Shown: positions 44,759 through 57,724, counted from the first letter of the stretch. The stretch: DNA of 64,000 nt from Cryobacterium sp. GrIS_2_6 (GCF_035984545.1 NZ_JAXCHP010000001.1:1116001-1180000), one strand, 5' to 3'. Translations and numbers: made by a program. The notes: generated by a model not told the origin, from the sequence alone.

Positions 44759-46420
44759 ATGGCAGGAGCTTCGGATTCCCAGTCACACACCCCGCAGACA
44801 CCCCGTTCCGGGGCCGCGGGTGATCAGCCCATCGTGGGTGTCGAGTCGGCCCATCCCGTGGCGGTTGCCGTGGGTTTCGAGGGCGCTGAAGGTCTGGCTG
44901 GGTCGGTGCCGTCGGTTCATGCGGATGCTGTCGCCCGGCTCGCCGAAGCCCAGGCCGCTCTGACAGAGGCCCTGGCGGCGATCCCGGTCGGGCTGCTCAG
45001 CGACACAGAAGCGGTGAAGGCGCTCAGCACGGTGGAAGCCATCGGGCGGACGGTGGATGCGGCCCGGGTGAACACCGCGACGGATGTGGACCGGCGGGCC
45101 CGGGTGCTCGGCCGCGAGGGTCTGGCCTGGCGGATGGGCTGCAAGGGTCCGTGGGATGTGCTCACCCGGGTGACGCGGGTTTCGGGGCGGGAGGTGAAGC
45201 GGCGCACGAAGCTCGGCGACGCGGTGTTGCCGCGGCCGTGCGGCGGGAGTAGCTGGTTGCCGCCGTTGTTCCCGACGGTCGGGGCCGCGCTGACCGCTGG
45301 GGAGATCGGTGTGGAGACGGCGGAGTTGATCGTGGAGGGGTTGCAGGTGATCAGTCACCGGGTGGCGCCGGATGACTTGTTGACGGCGGAGCGTGCCCTG
45401 GTCGCCACGGCGGCCGGGCTGATCACCCCGGAGACGGAGGATTTGGCCGGGGCAGGAGTGCCGGTGACCACGGACCTGATCCGGGGCATGGTCGCGCAGT
45501 GGCAGGCCATCCTCGACCCCGACGGGGTGCTCCCGCAGGAGGACGTGTTCGAGGCGAAGTCCAACATCGGCTTCGGACAACTCAAGAACGGCTTGTATCC
45601 GGTGAAGGGTGGGGTGACACCGGAATTGTTCGGGGTGATGAACACCCTCTTCGACGCTTTCCTGAGCTTCCACGCCCGCCCGGCGTTCCCCACCGCCGAG
45701 GAACAGGCCCTGATGGATTCGGGGCAGTTGGTCCCCGGCGCCGAGGCAGCGGACGGCGAGACCGACACGGGCCCGGATCTTGACGTGATCGAGGCGGAGC
45801 TGCGGGAGCGGCGCGCGGACACCCGCACGGGCGGGGAGAAACGCGCTGACATCCTGCAGGCGTTGTTCGAACACGCCGCCCGGGACACGGACACGCCCAG
45901 CATGGGCGGGTCGGCGCCGACGGTGATGGTGCACGTGAACGCGGCCGACCTCGCCTCCGGGATCGGGGTCGGGTGGATCGACGGGGTCGAAGCGCCGGTG
46001 TCGCTCAAGACGGTGCATCAGCGCATCTGTGACGGCGGCTTCCAAGGGGTCCTGTTCGGGGCGAACAACCAAGTCCTCAAGCTCGGTCCGGAACGGCGCT
46101 ACTTCAACCGGGCCCAACGCCGGGCGATCACCGCCCGGGACGGCGGCTGCATCATCCCCGGGTGCAAGGCCCCGGCGCACTGGGCCGAGGTGCACCATGT
46201 GAAGCCGTGGGCCACCGGCGGCCCGACGAACGTGGACAACGGGGTGCTCCTGTGTTGGTTCCACCACCACACCATCGACACCTCGGGGTGGGAGATCCGC
46301 ATGGTGAAAGGATCACCGCAGGTCCGGGCCCCCGGGTTGATCGACCCGCACCGGCTCTGGCGGCCACCGAACCGACACCGCGCCCACCAGGTCCTCACCG
46401 GACCACCCAGACGCGACTGA
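44759..46420 (+). CDS. 13E12-repeat-family DUF222/HNH endonuclease protein
   Basis: A 553-residue protein of the REP13E12 family, which is multi-copy in many actinobacterial genomes. A long helical DUF222 region (about 45-420, with VNTATDVDRRARVLGREGLA) precedes an HNH nuclease domain near 455-510: C464IIPGC469 and AEVHHVKPW with H479-H480, then NGVLLCWFHHHTID. The family role is unknown and mobility is debated. It separates nusB from pyrR, which are closer in related genomes. Its very high GC and repeated synonymous patterns fit a member of a repeat family. Confidence 0.93.
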   Translation: MAGASDSQSHTPQTPRSGAAGDQPIVGVESAHPVAVAVGFEGAEGLAGSVPSVHADAVARLAEAQAALTEALAAIPVGLLSDTEAVKALSTVEAIGRTVDAARVNTATDVDRRARVLGREGLAWRMGCKGPWDVLTRVTRVSGREVKRRTKLGDAVLPRPCGGSSWLPPLFPTVGAALTAGEIGVETAELIVEGLQVISHRVAPDDLLTAERALVATAAGLITPETEDLAGAGVPVTTDLIRGMVAQWQAILDPDGVLPQEDVFEAKSNIGFGQLKNGLYPVKGGVTPELFGVMNTLFDAFLSFHARPAFPTAEEQALMDSGQLVPGAEAADGETDTGPDLDVIEAELRERRADTRTGGEKRADILQALFEHAARDTDTPSMGGSAPTVMVHVNAADLASGIGVGWIDGVEAPVSLKTVHQRICDGGFQGVLFGANNQVLKLGPERRYFNRAQRRAITARDGGCIIPGCKAPAHWAEVHHVKPWATGGPTNVDNGVLLCWFHHHTIDTSGWEIRMVKGSPQVRAPGLIDPHRLWRPPNRHRAHQVLTGPPRRD

Positions 46421-46433
46421 CCCGGGCTGCTGC

Positions 46434-46439
46434 TAGGCT
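46434..46439 (+). promoter_or_regulatory. Probable -10 box of the pyr operon
   Basis: TAGGCT lies 62 bp before the pyrR start and 16 bp before the PyrR hairpin, so the hairpin would be near the mRNA 5' end. A -35 box is not clear. Confidence 0.4.
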
Positions 46440-46454
46440 GAACACCGGTAACAG

Positions 46455-47991
<1,537 letters not shown>

Positions 47992-49332
47992 ATGAACAAC
48001 ACGGCCACCCGATACCTGATCCGAAACGCGAGCCTCGGCGACGGCAGCCGTACCGACCTGTTGCTCGCAGACGGTCGCATCCAGGAACTTGGCACAGCGC
48101 TCTCACACGCCGGCGCAACGGTGATCGACGCCGACGGCCTCCTCGCCCTTCCCGGACTTGTCGACCTGCACACCCACTTGCGCGAACCCGGCTACGAGCA
48201 GAGCGAGACGATCCTCACCGGCAGCCAGGCCGCCGCGATCGGCGGCTTCACGAGCGTCTTCGCGATGGCCAACACCTCGCCGGTGCAGGACACCGCCGGC
48301 GTCGTCGAACAGGTACTCGCCCTCGGTCAACGGGCCGGGTACGTCACGGTCCAGCCGATCGGCGCCGTCACCCTCGGGCTCGCGGGGGAGCGGCTCGCCG
48401 AGCTCGGCGCCATGGCGACCAGCCGCGCCCGGGTCCGGGTCTTCTCCGACGACGGCTTCTGCGTCTCCGACCCGCTCCTGATGCGTCGCGCCCTCGAATA
48501 CGTCAAGGCCTTCGACGGCGTCATCGCCCAGCACTCCCAGGAACCGCGCCTCACCGAGAAGGCCCAGATGAACGAGGGCGCACTCTCGAGCGAACTCGGC
48601 CTCGCCGGCTGGCCCGCCGTCGCTGAGGAATCCATCATCGCGCGCGACGTGCTGCTCGCCGAGCACGTCGGGAGCCGCCTGCACGTCTGCCACGTCTCGA
48701 CAGCAGGCGCCGTCGACGTGATCCGCTGGGCCAAGGCGCGCGGCATCAACGTGACCGCGGAGGCCACCCCGCACCACCTGCTCCTCACCGAGGACCTGGT
48801 CCGCGGCTACGACGCCCGCTACAAGGTCAATCCGCCGCTGCGCCGCCGCGAAGACGTCGACGCCCTCCGCGCCGGCCTCGCCGACGGCACGATCGACATC
48901 GTCGCAACCGATCACGCCCCGCACCCCGTCGAGTCCAAGGACTGTGAATGGGATGCGGCCGCCAACGGGATGGTCGGACTCGAATCCGCGCTCTCGGTCG
49001 TGCAGGCATCCGTCGTCGACACCGGACTTCTCGACTGGCGGGACGTGTCCCGGGTACTCTCGGCCGCCCCGGCACGGATCGGGCGTCTCGCAAGCCAGGG
49101 CAGAGCGCTCGAGGTCGGCGCTCCCGCAAACGTCACCCTCTACGACCCTGCAGCGAGCCGGGAGTTCGGCAGGGACGACCTCGCCGGCAAGAGCACCAAC
49201 TCGCCATACCTCGCGATGACCCTGCCCGGCAGGGTCGTCGCTGTCTTCCACCGCGGCACGGCGACCGTGCTCGACGGGGTCCTCCGGGCCCCCGCTGAAC
49301 TCGGCGGACGAGAGGAACCCCAGCATGGATAG
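47992..49332 (+). CDS. pyrC: Dihydroorotase
   Basis: A 446-residue amidohydrolase (type I-like) closing the dihydroorotate ring. Zinc ligands show in DLHTHLREPG, in LHVCHVSTAG and in VATDHAPHP. The ATG follows the pyrB stop immediately. Its last 8 bases overlap the next gene. Confidence 0.97.
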   Translation: MNNTATRYLIRNASLGDGSRTDLLLADGRIQELGTALSHAGATVIDADGLLALPGLVDLHTHLREPGYEQSETILTGSQAAAIGGFTSVFAMANTSPVQDTAGVVEQVLALGQRAGYVTVQPIGAVTLGLAGERLAELGAMATSRARVRVFSDDGFCVSDPLLMRRALEYVKAFDGVIAQHSQEPRLTEKAQMNEGALSSELGLAGWPAVAEESIIARDVLLAEHVGSRLHVCHVSTAGAVDVIRWAKARGINVTAEATPHHLLLTEDLVRGYDARYKVNPPLRRREDVDALRAGLADGTIDIVATDHAPHPVESKDCEWDAAANGMVGLESALSVVQASVVDTGLLDWRDVSRVLSAAPARIGRLASQGRALEVGAPANVTLYDPAASREFGRDDLAGKSTNSPYLAMTLPGRVVAVFHRGTATVLDGVLRAPAELGGREEPQHG

Positions 49333-49873
49333 CACCATCCCCGCCATCCTGATCGGCCTCGTCCTCGTCGCCGTGCTCGCGCTCATGCTCCGCAGCTGGC
49401 GTGCACGTACGCGCCGCGATGCCGCATTGGCCGCAGGCTACCCGTTCCCAGGACCGGAACCGGCCGATGCCATGCTCGCAACGGCCGAAGCGTTTTACGT
49501 CGCGACCACGAGGGAAGGCCGACAGCTCGAACGCCTGAACATCCGCGGCCTCGGCTTCCGGGCCCGCGCCCTGGTCACCGTGACCGAGGCCGGCGTTCTG
49601 CTCGACCTCGTCGGCGAGAATCCGGTCTTCGTCCCGATGACGGCCGTCATCGGACTCGAGGACGCCACCTGGACCATCGACCGCGCCGTCGAGACCGGCG
49701 GCCTGCTCGTGCTCCGCTGGCGCCTCCAGCCGCAAGCGGATGCCGCAGGCCAGGTCGTCGACAGCTACTTCCGCATCCTTGACCCCACCGACCGCGCCCG
49801 CGTGAGCGCGTCGATCCGAACCGAAGCGGCGGGTGCCACGCACCCGGCCGCGCACGACGAAAGCGAGGCGTAG
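49325..49873 (+). CDS. PH-like membrane protein of the pyr operon
   Basis: A 182-residue protein with one N-terminal membrane helix ([19 protein letters not shown]) and a cytoplasmic domain resembling the PH-like proteins found between pyrC and carA in actinobacteria ([40 protein letters not shown]). Function unknown; the fixed location suggests a link to pyrimidine synthesis or just co-transcription. It overlaps pyrC by 8 bases and ends 1 bp before carA. Confidence 0.87.
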   Translation: MDSTIPAILIGLVLVAVLALMLRSWRARTRRDAALAAGYPFPGPEPADAMLATAEAFYVATTREGRQLERLNIRGLGFRARALVTVTEAGVLLDLVGENPVFVPMTAVIGLEDATWTIDRAVETGGLLVLRWRLQPQADAAGQVVDSYFRILDPTDRARVSASIRTEAAGATHPAAHDESEA

Positions 49874-49874
49874 C

Positions 49875-51095
49875 GTGAGCGACACCGAGGCCCAGGCCCA
49901 GGCGGCACCCGACGAGACGACACCGACGACACCGACCACTCCCACCACGGCTCCCGCCGTGCTCGTCCTGGAGGACGGCAGGCGCTTCGTCGGCCACGCA
50001 TACGGCAGCCGCGGACAGACCCTCGGCGAGGTCGTCTTCGCGACCGGGATGACCGGCTACCAGGAGACCCTGACCGACCCGTCGTACGCCGGCCAGATCG
50101 TCCTGATGACCGCCCCGCACATCGGCAATACCGGGGCCAACGACGAGGACATGGAATCCTCCCGGATCTGGGTCGCCGGGTTCATCGTGCGTGAACCGGC
50201 CAGGATCGCCTCGAACTTCCGCTCGACGCGCACCCTCGATGAGGACCTCACGAACAACGAGGTCGTCGGGATCAGCGGCATCGACACCCGCGCGATCACT
50301 CGGCACATCCGCTCGGCCGGCGCCATGAAGAGCGGTATCTTCTCCGGGCCCGCCTTCGACCTGTCGGCGGGCGAGCAGCTCGAACTCGTCCGCGGCGGCG
50401 CCCCGATGCGCGGCCGCAACCTGTCAGACCAGGTCTCGACGGTCGAACCGTTCCAGATTCCGGCGAAGGGCGAGCGGATCGGCTCCGTCGCCGTGCTCGA
50501 CCTCGGTGTCAAGACCTCGACGCTCAACTACCTCGCCGAACGCGGCTTCGAAGTGCTCGTGTTGCCCCAGTCGGTCACAGCGGAGCATGTGCTCTCGCTC
50601 AACCCGACCGCTCTGTTCTTCTCCAACGGACCCGGCGACCCTGCCGCGTCCGACGCGCACGTAACCCTGCTGCAAGAGGTGCTCCGCGCCGGCGTGCCGT
50701 ACTTCGGCATCTGCTTCGGCAACCAGCTCCTCGGCAGGGCGCTCGGCTTCCGCACCTACAAGCTTCCCTTCGGCCACCGCGGCATCAACCAGCCCGTGCT
50801 CGACAAGACCACCGGCCGCGTCGAGATTACGTCGCAGAACCACGGCTTCGCCGTGGACATGCCGATTGAGGGCGTCAGCGACTCCCGCACCGGCTTCGGC
50901 CGCGTCGAGGTCAGCCACTACAGCCTGAACGACCAGGTCGTCGAAGGCATCCGCTGCCTCGACATCCCCGCGTTCTCCGTGCAGTACCACCCCGAGTCTG
51001 CGGCAGGCCCGCACGACGCCAACTACCTCTTTGATCGGTTCAGGGACATGGTGACCGCACACACGGCGGCCACCGGAGCAGGAGACGCCAAGTAA
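49875..51095 (+). CDS. carA: Carbamoyl-phosphate synthase small subunit
   Basis: A 406-residue glutaminase subunit. A Thr/Pro-rich N-terminal extension ([10 protein letters not shown]) precedes the conserved small-subunit domain ([20 protein letters not shown]) and the class I amidotransferase domain with nucleophile C280 ([11 protein letters not shown]) and the His-Glu of VQYHPES. GTG 49875 is one base after the preceding stop. The stop overlaps the carB start. Confidence 0.97.
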   Translation: MSDTEAQAQAAPDETTPTTPTTPTTAPAVLVLEDGRRFVGHAYGSRGQTLGEVVFATGMTGYQETLTDPSYAGQIVLMTAPHIGNTGANDEDMESSRIWVAGFIVREPARIASNFRSTRTLDEDLTNNEVVGISGIDTRAITRHIRSAGAMKSGIFSGPAFDLSAGEQLELVRGGAPMRGRNLSDQVSTVEPFQIPAKGERIGSVAVLDLGVKTSTLNYLAERGFEVLVLPQSVTAEHVLSLNPTALFFSNGPGDPAASDAHVTLLQEVLRAGVPYFGICFGNQLLGRALGFRTYKLPFGHRGINQPVLDKTTGRVEITSQNHGFAVDMPIEGVSDSRTGFGRVEVSHYSLNDQVVEGIRCLDIPAFSVQYHPESAAGPHDANYLFDRFRDMVTAHTAATGAGDAK

Positions 51096-54000
51096 TGCCC
51101 AAGCGCGACGATATCAACAGCGTCCTGGTCATCGGAAGCGGGCCGATCGTCATCGGCCAGGCCTGCGAATTCGACTACTCAGGAACCCAGGCCTGCCGCG
51201 TGCTGCGCGCAGAGGGCGTCAGGGTCATCCTGGTCAACTCGAACCCGGCCACGATCATGACGGACCCGGACTTCGCGGATGCGACCTACATCGAGCCGAT
51301 CACTCCGGAGATCCTCGAGACGATCATCGCCAAGGAACGCCCGGACGCGATCCTGCCGACCCTCGGCGGCCAGACCGCGCTCAACGCGGCCATCCAGTTG
51401 CACGAGCGCGGCATCCTCGAGAAGTACGACGTCGAACTGATCGGAGCGTCCTTCGAGGCCATCCAGAAGGGCGAAGACCGCCAGATCTTCAAGCAGCTCG
51501 TACTCGACGCCGGCGCAGATGTCGCCCGTTCGCACATCGCGCACACCGTCGACGAGGCCATCGGCTTCGCAGAAGACCTCGGCTACCCGCTCGTGGTGCG
51601 CCCCTCCTTCACGATGGGCGGCCTCGGCTCCGGATTCGCGTACACCGAAGAGCAACTGCGCCGCATCGTCGGCGACGGCCTGCACCAGAGCCCGACCACG
51701 GAGGTCCTCCTCGAGGAATCCATCCTCGGCTGGAAGGAATACGAACTCGAGATGATGCGCGACACGGCCGACAACACGGTCGTCGTCTGTTCGATCGAGA
51801 ACGTCGACCCGGTCGGCGTGCACACGGGCGACTCGATCACCGTCGCCCCCGCGCTCACGCTCACGGACCGCGAGTACCAGAAGCTCCGCGACATCGGCAT
51901 CGACATCATCCGTGCCGTCGGCGTCGACACCGGCGGCTGCAACATCCAGTTCGCGATCGACCCGGCCAACGGGCGCATCATCGTGATCGAGATGAACCCG
52001 CGCGTGTCACGTTCGTCTGCCCTCGCGAGCAAGGCCACCGGCTTCCCGATCGCGAAGATTGCGGCCAAGCTCGCCCTCGGCTACCGGCTCGACGAGATCC
52101 CGAACGATATCACCCAGGTCACCCCGGCGAGCTTCGAACCGACCCTCGACTACGTCGTGGTCAAGGTCCCGCGCTTCGCGTTCGAGAAATTCCCCGCCGC
52201 TGACCCGCGCCTGACCACGACCATGAAGTCCGTCGGCGAGGCCATGGCGATCGGCCGCACCTACGCATCCGCCCTGCAGAAGGCCTTGCGTTCGCTCGAG
52301 AAGCGCGGATCGTCGTTCCACTGGGGCGAGGAGACCCGCACGCTCGAGGAACTCCTCGAGGTTGCGTCGATCCCGACGGACGGCCGCATCGTCACCGTGC
52401 AGCAGGCCCTCCGCAAGGGCGCCACGATCGACCAGGTCTTCGAAGCCACCAAGATCGACCCGTGGTTCATCGACCAGATCGTCCTGATTAACGAGATCGC
52501 CGCAGACGTCGCCGCCGCAGAACGGCTCGACATGGACATCCTCCGCACCGCGAAGGACCACGGTTTCTCCGACGTCCAGATCGGCGAGCTCCGCGGCTTC
52601 GGCGAAGCGGATGTCCGCAAGGTCCGGCACATCCTCGGCGTGCGCCCGGTCTACAAGACCGTCGACACCTGCGCGGGGGAGTTCCCCGCCCTGACCCCGT
52701 ACCACTACTCGAGCTACGACGAGGAGACGGAGGTCGTCCCCAGCGACCGCCGCAAGGTCGTCATCCTCGGTTCCGGACCTAACCGCATCGGCCAGGGCGT
52801 CGAGTTCGACTACTCCTGCGTGCACGCCTCGTTCGCCCTCTCCGAGGCCGGCTACGAGACCATCATGATCAACTGCAACCCCGAGACCGTCTCGACGGAC
52901 TACGACACGAGCGACCGGCTCTACTTCGAGCCGCTCACCCTCGAGGACGTGCTCGAGGTCATCCACGCGGAGAGCCAGAGTGGCGAACTCGTCGGCGTCG
53001 TCGTGCAACTCGGCGGCCAGACGGCCCTCGGGCTCGCGAAGGGGCTCGAGGCGGAGGGAATCCCGATCCTGGGCACCTCGCCGGCCGCGATCGACCTCGC
53101 GGAGGAGCGCGGCCTGTTCTCGAAGATCCTCGACGAGGCCGGCCTGCTCGCCCCCCGCAACGGCGTCGCCACCGACTTCACCGGTGCCGTCGTCGTCGCG
53201 GAGGAGATCGGCTACCCCGTCCTCGTCCGCCCCAGCTACGTGCTCGGCGGCCGCGGCATGGAGATCATCTACGATTCTCTGTCCCTCGCCGACTACTTCG
53301 AGCGGATGCAGGGGCAGGGCATCATCGGTCCTTCGCACCCCGTGCTCGTGGACCGGTTCCTGGACGACGCCATCGAAATCGACGTCGACGCGATCTACGA
53401 CGGAACCGAGCTGTACATCGGCGGCGTCATGGAGCACATCGAGGAAGCCGGTATCCACTCCGGTGACTCGAGTTGCACCCTGCCACCCGTGACCCTCGGC
53501 CGCGCCGAGATCAACCGGGTCCGCGAGGCCACCCTCGGCATCGCGCAGGGCATCGGCGTGCGCGGCCTGCTCAACGTGCAGTTCGCCATCGGGGCCGGCG
53601 TGCTCTACGTGCTCGAGGCCAACCCGCGGGCCTCCCGCACCGTGCCCTTCGTCGCCAAGGCGCTCGGGATCACCCTCGCCAAGGCCGCTGCGCTCATCAT
53701 GGTCGGAACCAGCATCGCCGAACTCAAGGCGAGTGGAAAGCTCCCGCTCATCGACGGTTCCCGCGTCCCGATGGAATCGCCGGTCGCCGTGAAGGAAGCC
53801 GTGCTTCCCTTCAACCGGTTCCGTACCCCGGAAGGCCACGTCGTCGATTCCGTGCTCGGCCCCGAGATGCGCTCGACCGGCGAGGTGATGGGCATCGACC
53901 GTGACTTCCCCCGCGCCTTCGCCAAGAGCCAGCTCGCCGCATATGGCGGAATCCCGCTCAGCGGAACCGTGTTCGTCTCGGTCTCCGACCGCGACAAGCG

Positions 54001-54382
54001 TGCGATCATCCTGCCGATGCTGCGCCTGCAGCAGCTCGGCTACGAGATCGCGGCGACGGAGGGCACCGCGGAGGTGTTGCAGCGCAACGGAATCCGCGCG
54101 AGGGTCGTCACGAAGTTCAGCGAGAAGCACGACGAGGAAGACACCTCCATCGTCGAGTTGATCCGCCGCGAAGAGGTTCAGATCGTCATCAACACCCCCG
54201 GCGGTCGCACTGCCCGTGCCGACGGCTATGAGATCCGCGCGGCAGCCGTCGCCGCGGACCTGCCGCTGTTCACGACGATCGCGGAGCTCAGCGCGGCCGT
54301 CGCCTCCATCGACGCGATTCGAGGCGGGTTCGAGGTGACATCGCTCCAGGAATATGCACTCACGCGGGAAGCCGCCCTGTGA
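51095..54382 (+). CDS. carB: Carbamoyl-phosphate synthase large subunit
   Basis: A 1095-residue synthetase of standard length. Two homologous ATP-grasp halves (about 1-550 and 555-940) each carry GSGP-type and [13 protein letters not shown] or [13 protein letters not shown] loops. A C-terminal MGS-like allosteric domain begins near 960 ([19 protein letters not shown]). It makes carbamoyl phosphate for pyrimidines and arginine. Coupled to carA (TAATG) and to pyrF (GTGA). Confidence 0.98.
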   Translation: MPKRDDINSVLVIGSGPIVIGQACEFDYSGTQACRVLRAEGVRVILVNSNPATIMTDPDFADATYIEPITPEILETIIAKERPDAILPTLGGQTALNAAIQLHERGILEKYDVELIGASFEAIQKGEDRQIFKQLVLDAGADVARSHIAHTVDEAIGFAEDLGYPLVVRPSFTMGGLGSGFAYTEEQLRRIVGDGLHQSPTTEVLLEESILGWKEYELEMMRDTADNTVVVCSIENVDPVGVHTGDSITVAPALTLTDREYQKLRDIGIDIIRAVGVDTGGCNIQFAIDPANGRIIVIEMNPRVSRSSALASKATGFPIAKIAAKLALGYRLDEIPNDITQVTPASFEPTLDYVVVKVPRFAFEKFPAADPRLTTTMKSVGEAMAIGRTYASALQKALRSLEKRGSSFHWGEETRTLEELLEVASIPTDGRIVTVQQALRKGATIDQVFEATKIDPWFIDQIVLINEIAADVAAAERLDMDILRTAKDHGFSDVQIGELRGFGEADVRKVRHILGVRPVYKTVDTCAGEFPALTPYHYSSYDEETEVVPSDRRKVVILGSGPNRIGQGVEFDYSCVHASFALSEAGYETIMINCNPETVSTDYDTSDRLYFEPLTLEDVLEVIHAESQSGELVGVVVQLGGQTALGLAKGLEAEGIPILGTSPAAIDLAEERGLFSKILDEAGLLAPRNGVATDFTGAVVVAEEIGYPVLVRPSYVLGGRGMEIIYDSLSLADYFERMQGQGIIGPSHPVLVDRFLDDAIEIDVDAIYDGTELYIGGVMEHIEEAGIHSGDSSCTLPPVTLGRAEINRVREATLGIAQGIGVRGLLNVQFAIGAGVLYVLEANPRASRTVPFVAKALGITLAKAAALIMVGTSIAELKASGKLPLIDGSRVPMESPVAVKEAVLPFNRFRTPEGHVVDSVLGPEMRSTGEVMGIDRDFPRAFAKSQLAAYGGIPLSGTVFVSVSDRDKRAIILPMLRLQQLGYEIAATEGTAEVLQRNGIRARVVTKFSEKHDEEDTSIVELIRREEVQIVINTPGGRTARADGYEIRAAAVAADLPLFTTIAELSAAVASIDAIRGGFEVTSLQEYALTREAAL

Positions 54383-55248
54383 TCGACTCCACGTTCGGTG
54401 ACCGCGTCGAGGCCGCGTTCGGTCGGTGGGGCCAGCTCTGCGTGGGTATCGACCCCCACGCCTGGCTGCTGTCGGACTGGAACCTGCCGGACACCGCTGA
54501 CGGCGCCGAGACCTTCGGGCGTCTCGTCGTCGCCGGGTGCGCAGGCAGGGTCGGCCTCATCAAGCCCCAGCTCGCCTTCTACGAGCGTTTCGGGTCGCGG
54601 GGGTACCTGGCCTTCGAACGCGTGCTCGCGGACGCCCACGCAGCAGGACTGCTCGTGATCGCGGACGTGAAGCGCGGCGATCTCGGAACGAGCGTCGCTG
54701 CGTACGGTGAGGCCTGGCTCACCCCAGGTTCCCCGCTCGAAGTGGATGCGATCACCGTCAACGCGTACATGGGCGTCGGTTCGCTCGAGCCCGTCTTCGA
54801 ACTCGCCGCCGCTGCGGGCAAGGGGCTCTTCGTGCTCTCGGCAACCTCGAATCCGGAGGCGAGCGCCATCCAGCGCGCCCGCGTCCCCGACGGCCCGCAC
54901 GCCGGTGCCACAGTGGCCCGTGCCGTCTTCGACGACGTCGCCGAACGCAACGCGAGGGCGGGGGGAACGGGTCGGCTCGGCTCGATCGGAGTCGTGCTCG
55001 GCGCGACACTCGACCTCGCCGATTTCGGCCTCGACCTCTCGGTTGCACCGGTCGGAGGAGCCACCCCGATCCTCGCTCCCGGATTTGGTCACCAGGGTGC
55101 GCATGTCGCTGATCTGGGAAACCTCTTTGGGGGGTACGCTCATTCCGTAATAGTGAGTGAATCTCGTAGCGTGTTGTCAGCAGGCCCGGAACGAATCGGA
55201 CAGGCGATCGCACGCCGAGTACTTGAAGCAGGAGCGGCCCGTGGCTGA
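54379..55248 (+). CDS. pyrF: Orotidine-5'-phosphate decarboxylase (type 2)
   Basis: A 289-residue enzyme, last step to UMP. The catalytic Lys-Asp array is in [35 protein letters not shown] and [12 protein letters not shown] are also typical of the longer type 2 form found in actinobacteria. GTG start overlaps carB. Its last 8 bases overlap gmk. Confidence 0.96.
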   Translation: MIDSTFGDRVEAAFGRWGQLCVGIDPHAWLLSDWNLPDTADGAETFGRLVVAGCAGRVGLIKPQLAFYERFGSRGYLAFERVLADAHAAGLLVIADVKRGDLGTSVAAYGEAWLTPGSPLEVDAITVNAYMGVGSLEPVFELAAAAGKGLFVLSATSNPEASAIQRARVPDGPHAGATVARAVFDDVAERNARAGGTGRLGSIGVVLGATLDLADFGLDLSVAPVGGATPILAPGFGHQGAHVADLGNLFGGYAHSVIVSESRSVLSAGPERIGQAIARRVLEAGAARG

Positions 55249-56161
55249 GAATCGCCCTACCCCACCAGACGTCGATCGGGTTGCCGCATCGCGCGCAGCC
55301 GTGGCAGCGCGCCGAGCGCGCGCAGCGGTCAAGGCCGAGATCGCAGCAGGGAAGCGCACACCGCGTGCCGTGCTCTCTGCCGCCATCGAGCATCCGGACG
55401 GCGTCGAAGGACGCCTGCGCGCGACAGAGTTCCTCGTCAGCATCCCGGCCATCGGGGTCACGAAGATGCGCCGGATCATGACCCAGCTCGAAATCTCGCC
55501 GTCCAAACGGCTCGGCGGCCTCGGCAAGCACCAGCGCGACCGTCTGCGCGAGTTCCTCGCGAACCGGACGGTGTCCCGTCGTGGATCCACCGACGCACAC
55601 CTCGTCGTGCTCGCCGGGCCGACGGCGGTCGGCAAGGGTGCCGTCGCCGGCTATATCCGGGAGAACTTCCCCGATGTGCTTCTTTCCGTGTCGGCGACGA
55701 CCCGCGCCCCGCGGCCGGGCGAAGTCGAAGGAAAGAGCTACTTCTTCGTCACAGACGCCGAATTCGACCGTATGGTTGCGTCGGGGGAGCTGCTCGAGTG
55801 GGCCGTCGTCCACAACGCCTTCCGCTACGGGACCCCCCGCGAGCCCGTGGAACAGGCACTGGCGAGCGGACACAGCGTCCTCCTCGAAATCGACCTTCAG
55901 GGCGCGCGCTCCGTGCGCGCGGCCATGCCGGAAGCTCGGATGGTCTTCCTGCTTCCGCCGAGCTGGGACGAACTGGTGCGCCGCCTCATCGGCCGCGGCA
56001 CCGAAAGCCCCGCGGAACAGGCACGCCGCCTGGAGACCGCGAAGCTCGAGCTGGCGGCCCAGGACGAGTTCGATTTCCGTGTGGTCAACCAGGAGGTCAA
56101 TGTGGCGGCCCGGGAAGTCGTAGACTTGATGAATCTGCGTAAAGCACCCTCGCTGCTTTGA
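55241..56161 (+). CDS. gmk: mIHF-like domain fused to guanylate kinase
   Basis: A 306-residue fusion. Residues about 5-110 resemble the actinobacterial integration host factor mIHF (AARRARAAVKAEIAAGKRTP, then VSIPAIGVTKMRRIMTQLEI and RLGGLGKHQRDRLREFL, with the helix-two-turn-helix glycines). From about 120 a full guanylate kinase follows: P-loop GPTAVGKG with K132, SATTRAPRPGEVEGKSYFF, LEIDLQGARSVR. In mycobacteria and streptomycetes mihF is a separate gene just before gmk. Here there is no stop between them, and GTG 55241 has AGGAGC upstream. The kinase converts GMP to GDP; the front part may bind DNA. Confidence 0.92.
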   Translation: MAENRPTPPDVDRVAASRAAVAARRARAAVKAEIAAGKRTPRAVLSAAIEHPDGVEGRLRATEFLVSIPAIGVTKMRRIMTQLEISPSKRLGGLGKHQRDRLREFLANRTVSRRGSTDAHLVVLAGPTAVGKGAVAGYIRENFPDVLLSVSATTRAPRPGEVEGKSYFFVTDAEFDRMVASGELLEWAVVHNAFRYGTPREPVEQALASGHSVLLEIDLQGARSVRAAMPEARMVFLLPPSWDELVRRLIGRGTESPAEQARRLETAKLELAAQDEFDFRVVNQEVNVAAREVVDLMNLRKAPSLL

Positions 56162-56214
56162 CGCACTCCGACTTATCCGTCTACTCGCCGCAAACGCTCT
56201 GAAGGAGTGCCACC

Positions 56215-56472
56215 TTGGCCAACAAGCCCACCGGTATCATTGACCCGCCCATCGACGACCTGCTCACCAAGGTCGACTCCAAGTACGCGCTCGTGATCTT
56301 CGCGTCCAAGCGGGCACGTCAGATCAACGACTACTACGCGGACCTGCACGAAGGCAGCCTCTTCGACAACGTCGGACCGCTCGTCGACTCGACTGTCGAC
56401 GACAAGCCGCTCTCCGTTGCACTCCGGGAAATCAACGAAGACAAGCTCGTTTCCCGACCGATCGTCGAGTAA
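56215..56472 (+). CDS. rpoZ: RNA polymerase omega subunit
   Basis: An 85-residue subunit that helps assemble beta' and contributes to (p)ppGpp binding in some bacteria. Motifs [20 protein letters not shown] and [14 protein letters not shown] are diagnostic. TTG start with GAAGGAG 7 bases upstream. It lies downstream of gmk, as in most bacteria. Confidence 0.96.
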   Translation: MANKPTGIIDPPIDDLLTKVDSKYALVIFASKRARQINDYYADLHEGSLFDNVGPLVDSTVDDKPLSVALREINEDKLVSRPIVE

Positions 56473-56509
56473 CACGAAGCAGACCAGAAGAACACCAGAA
56501 GCGCGCAGG

Positions 56510-57724
56510 ATGTCGCAAGGACGCACTGTCGTCGTCGGAATCACCGGCGGCATCGCCGCGTACAAAGCGGTCAACATCGTGCGCGCTTTCGTGTTGCTCG
56601 GGGACTCCGTCCACGTTGTCGCGACGCCCGCTGCGCTGCGCTTCGTCGGCAGGCCGACACTCGAAGCGATCTCCCGGAACCCGGTGCACACCGACCTCTA
56701 TGAGGGCGTCGCGGAAGTGCGCCACGTCGCCATCGGGCAGTCGGCGGACCTGATCGTGGTGGCCCCTGCGACGGCGAACACGATCGCCAAGCTCGCGGCC
56801 GGCCTCGCCGACGACCTCCTCGGCAACACGATCCTCGCGAGCACTGCGCCACTCGTGATCGCCCCGGCCATGCACACCGAGATGTGGAACAACCCGGCGA
56901 CCGTGCACAACGTGCAGACCCTCCGAAACCGCGGCGTCATCGTCGTCGGCCCCGGCGTCGGACGCCTGACCGGATCGGATTCCGGTGTCGGCCGGATGGA
57001 GGAACCCGACGTCATCGTCGCTGCGGCCCTCGCCGCCCTGCACCCGGCGACCCCGGCCAGAGACCTCTCCGGCAGGCGCGTCGTCATCACAGCCGGCGGC
57101 ACCAGGGAACCTCTCGACCCCGTCCGCTTCCTCGGCAATCGATCGAGTGGCAAGCAGGGCGTGCGCCTCGCCGAAGCCGCCCGCGCGCGGGGAGCGTCGG
57201 TCGTTCTCATCGCGGCGAATCTCGAGATCCCGGTGCCCGCGGGCATCGAGACCCGCCTCGTCGGCACTGCACTCGAACTTCAGTCCGCCGTGACCGAGGC
57301 GGCTGCGGGCGCGGACGCCGTCATCATGGCCGCAGCGGTCGCGGACTACCGCCCTGCCACGGTCCGCGGCGACAAGATCAAGAAAGACGACGAGGGGGAC
57401 ACCCTCACCCTCGAACTCGTCAGGAACCCGGACGTCCTCGCGGGCCTCGCCGCGGCGAAGGCCACCGGTCAGCTCGTGATCGGATTCGCGGCAGAGACGG
57501 AGGCGGACCCCGACCGGCTCCTCTCCCTCGGCCGCGAGAAGCTCTCGCGCAAGGGCTGTGATTACCTCGTTCTCAACCGGGTCGGCTGGACCGAAGGGTT
57601 CGCCGCGGAACGTAACGAGGTTCGGATCCTCGATTCTGCCGGAGTTATAGTGGCGGAGGCCGCGGGGACAAAAATGTCGGTGGCCGGACGCATCCTTGAC
57701 GTTGTGGTCGCCGCACTCGGCTGA
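56510..57724 (+). CDS. coaBC: Bifunctional phosphopantothenoylcysteine decarboxylase/phosphopantothenate-cysteine ligase
   Basis: A 404-residue bifunctional CoA-biosynthesis enzyme. The FMN-dependent CoaC half (1 to about 185) has GITGGIAAYKAVNIV, NTIAKLAAGLADDLLGNT and PAMHTEMWNNP. The CoaB half (about 190-404) has ITAGGTREPLDPVRFLGNRS, MAAAVADYRP and a KIKK lysine motif. ATG 56510 gives the normal N-terminus; upstream in-frame codons overlap rpoZ. Confidence 0.96.
   Translation: MSQGRTVVVGITGGIAAYKAVNIVRAFVLLGDSVHVVATPAALRFVGRPTLEAISRNPVHTDLYEGVAEVRHVAIGQSADLIVVAPATANTIAKLAAGLADDLLGNTILASTAPLVIAPAMHTEMWNNPATVHNVQTLRNRGVIVVGPGVGRLTGSDSGVGRMEEPDVIVAAALAALHPATPARDLSGRRVVITAGGTREPLDPVRFLGNRSSGKQGVRLAEAARARGASVVLIAANLEIPVPAGIETRLVGTALELQSAVTEAAAGADAVIMAAAVADYRPATVRGDKIKKDDEGDTLTLELVRNPDVLAGLAAAKATGQLVIGFAAETEADPDRLLSLGREKLSRKGCDYLVLNRVGWTEGFAAERNEVRILDSAGVIVAEAAGTKMSVAGRILDVVVAALG

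Noticed and set aside
52007..54130. 707-codon minus-strand frame across carB
   Set aside because: Same reason; no recognisable domain.
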